A stretch of 64,000 nt of DNA from contig JACMRL010000004.1 in assembly GCA_014376435.1 (NCBI GenBank), positions 1 to 64,000 of the forward strand. Direction: 5' to 3'. A model generated the notes under the pieces. It was not told the origin of the DNA. It worked only from the letters and a program-made list of their open reading frames with translations, and searched no databases. A program made the position numbers and the translations under genes. Within the stretch, counting starts at the first letter, position 1. The number at the start of each line of letters is the position of its first letter. The stretch comes from Bdellovibrio sp. Its GTDB lineage: Bacteria; Bdellovibrionota; Bdellovibrionia; Bdellovibrionales; Bdellovibrionaceae. Positions 62,284 through 64,000 of the stretch are shown in pieces.

Positions 62284-63306
62284 ATGGAAATGCTACAAAA
62301 TATAATCACATTTTTTGCCCAAACTTTTATTATCGTTTTAGCAATCATCGCGATTCTTTTAACGATCGGCACCATCGCTTTCAAATCTCGAAACCAAAAA
62401 TCCTTTGAAATCGAGCTGTTAAACGAAAAGTATGAAGATCAAACGCAGGCGCTCAAAGAAGCCATGCTTTCCGACAGCGAAGCTAAAAAAGAACGTAAGC
62501 GTTCAAAAAAAGAAGAAAAACTTAAAGAGAAAAATTCATCGGATGATAAAAGTCGCGTTTTTGTTATCGACTTTTTAAAAGGCGACATCAAGGCTTCCGA
62601 AAGCGAAAACTTACGCGAAGAAATCACCACAATCTTGGGCGTTGCTACGTCAAAAGATGAAGTGGTCGTTAATGTAGAAAGCCCGGGCGGCCTCGTTCAC
62701 AGTTACGGTTTTGCAGCGGCGCAGTTAATTCGCCTGCGTGAAGCTAACATCCCGCTTACGATCTGCGTGGATCAAGTAGCCGCCAGCGGTGGCTACTTAA
62801 TGGCTTGTACCGCTAATAAAATTTTAGCCGCTCCGTTCGCATTGGTCGGATCGATCGGTGTCGTTGCTCAAGTTCCAAACTTCAATAAAGTTTTAAAAAA
62901 ACATGATATTGAATATAAAGAATACACGGCCGGAGATTACAAACGTACGGTCAGCATATTTGGTGAAATCACTGAAAAAGGCGAAGCAAAATTTAAAGAG
63001 CAGTTAGAATTAACTCACGCTTTATTTAAATCTTTTGTAGCTCGCTACCGCCCTAAATTAAATATTGAACAAGTAGCTACCGGAGAGTTCTGGTACGGTG
63101 AAACCGCTTTGATGCTAAACTTAGTTGATGAAATCAAAACCAGCGATGAATACTTACTAGCAAAGTCAAAACAGCACCAAATCGTAAAAATTTCTTTTGA
63201 ACAAAAGCCTACGTTGTCTGATAAAATCTCGGGCATTTTAACAAAAGCGGTCACTCTGACCCTAGAAAAAATGATTGAACAAAATAACATCACAAAAAGA
63301 ATGTGA
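62284..63306 (+). CDS. sohB: Signal-peptide-peptidase-type protease SohB
   Basis: A 340-residue S49 serine protease. It has one N-terminal membrane helix (residues ~11-31) and a charged linker, followed by the catalytic domain. The nucleophile Ser is in QVAASGGYLMAC and the general-base Lys in AGDYKRTVSIF. The VESPGGLVHSYG segment is the S49 hallmark. SohB-type members cleave periplasmic or membrane peptides. It is complete and followed by an ABC ATPase gene. Confidence 0.92.
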   Translation: MEMLQNIITFFAQTFIIVLAIIAILLTIGTIAFKSRNQKSFEIELLNEKYEDQTQALKEAMLSDSEAKKERKRSKKEEKLKEKNSSDDKSRVFVIDFLKGDIKASESENLREEITTILGVATSKDEVVVNVESPGGLVHSYGFAAAQLIRLREANIPLTICVDQVAASGGYLMACTANKILAAPFALVGSIGVVAQVPNFNKVLKKHDIEYKEYTAGDYKRTVSIFGEITEKGEAKFKEQLELTHALFKSFVARYRPKLNIEQVATGEFWYGETALMLNLVDEIKTSDEYLLAKSKQHQIVKISFEQKPTLSDKISGILTKAVTLTLEKMIEQNNITKRM

Positions 63307-63387
63307 CGCTAAGGGCTAAGCTCTGAGCCTTCTTTATTTTTCGCACGCAGTCTTGTAAACATCCAGTCTGTTAAGGAGACGCGTAAA

Positions 63388-64000
63388 TTGAATCCAGTTG
63401 TACAAGTTAAAGATCTCGAAACAACATTCTTTTTAAAGTCAGGGCCGTTTAAAGCCGTGAACCGTATCTCCTATGAAATTAACCAGGGCGAAACTTTAGG
63501 TATCGTCGGCGAATCTGGTTGCGGAAAATCTGTAACTTCTTTTTCACTGATGAAGCTAATCGAAAAGCCAGGCATGGTTACCAACGGTGAATTTCTATTG
63601 AATGGCAGAAATATCTTAACTTTAAAAGACCGCGAAATTGAAGACGTACGTGGTGGCCAAATGGCCATGATCTTTCAAGAACCGATGACGGCATTAAATC
63701 CCGTTTTAACCATCGGCTATCAAATGGATGAACAAATCAAAAAACATTTGCGTTTATCTGATCAGGATTCACGTGACCGCGCGATTGAAATGTTACAACT
63801 GGTCGGAATTCCTTCGGCAAAAGAGCGCTATGCGGCCTACCCCCACCAACTATCGGGCGGAATGAGACAACGCGCGATGATTGCCATGGCATTATCTTGC
63901 AATCCAAAATTTTTAATCGCCGATGAACCAACGACGGCCCTTGATGTGACGATCCAAGCGCAAATATTAGAATTATTCCAAAGCCTGCAAGAAAAAATGA
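63388..64000 (+). CDS. Oligopeptide/dipeptide ABC transporter ATPase, 5' part
   Basis: The frame opens at TTG 63388, nine bases after AAGGAG (63373-63378), and runs off the window after 204 codons. It reads MNPVVQVKDLETTFFLKSG. Walker A is GESGCGKS, the Q-loop is FQEP, the signature is LSGGMRQR and Walker B is FLIADEPTTALDVT, all of the DppD/OppD type. The enzyme should energise peptide uptake (or export) with permease genes beyond the edge. Confidence 0.9.
   Translation, partial: MNPVVQVKDLETTFFLKSGPFKAVNRISYEINQGETLGIVGESGCGKSVTSFSLMKLIEKPGMVTNGEFLLNGRNILTLKDREIEDVRGGQMAMIFQEPMTALNPVLTIGYQMDEQIKKHLRLSDQDSRDRAIEMLQLVGIPSAKERYAAYPHQLSGGMRQRAMIAMALSCNPKFLIADEPTTALDVTIQAQILELFQSLQEKM

Overview
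The window is a moderately AT-rich, gene-dense bacterial chromosome segment. It has no rRNA or tRNA genes, no CRISPR array, no insertion sequence and no prophage that I can see. The gene content suggests a Gram-negative relative of Bdellovibrio (Bdellovibrionota / former Deltaproteobacteria). The signs are an outer-membrane beta-barrel protein ending in Phe, Mpl/LdcA muropeptide recycling, a PurSQL-type purine pathway, a site-2 protease next to scpA-scpB, cdaA-ybbR-glmM, RNase Y, FadE and many small secreted proteins. This placement is an inference from content and style, not a database match.

Layout. 0-10 kb: scpB-scpA-site-2 protease, an acyl-CoA dehydrogenase with a pseudouridine synthase, a DUF455 ferritin-like protein, YebC, and a minus-strand group (secreted HAD phosphatase of APP1 type, cysteine-rich YkgJ-like protein, SufE). 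10-15 kb: two small genes, mutS, an AT-rich two-gene nucleotidyltransferase module that looks like an accessory defence/TA-type pair, and a secreted VWA protein. 15.4-27.9 kb: a minus-strand run of purine biosynthesis genes (purM, purN, an unknown gene, purB, purC, purS, purQ, purL, purF) that continues by overlap into ldcA, a serine hydrolase and mpl. 28-37.3 kb: an outer-membrane protein, then the minus-strand run cysteine desulfurase-mnmA-mtaB-rnc-era-der-SNF transporter, preceded by a possible structured leader RNA. 38.6-46.7 kb: aldehyde dehydrogenase-tilS-ftsH-cdaA-ybbR-glmM-pdxJ-tsaE, which links c-di-AMP synthesis, envelope precursor synthesis and membrane proteolysis. 46.7-55 kb: small proteins, glpX, a YbgC thioesterase, pgsA, RNase Y, FadE. 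55-57.6 kb: mutM, followed by a small island (HigBA/RelE-type toxin-antitoxin pair plus a GrpB-family protein) bordered by imperfect direct repeats. A second, displaced mutM start lies beyond its far edge. 57.6-64 kb: MsbA-like exporter, cysteine-free glutaredoxin-like protein, methyltransferase remnant, S4-like protein, membrane protein, proline-rich secreted protein, SohB protease, and the start of an oligopeptide-ABC ATPase cut by the window edge.

Most genes lie in long same-strand runs with 1-50 nt overlaps, which suggests extensive translational coupling. The observations most worth following are: the mutM island with its relict mutM 5' end; an unknown gene inside the purine operon; RNase Y whose KH domain lacks the GxxG loop; the structured region ahead of the cysteine desulfurase; and the nucleotidyltransferase pair at 13.4-14.2 kb.
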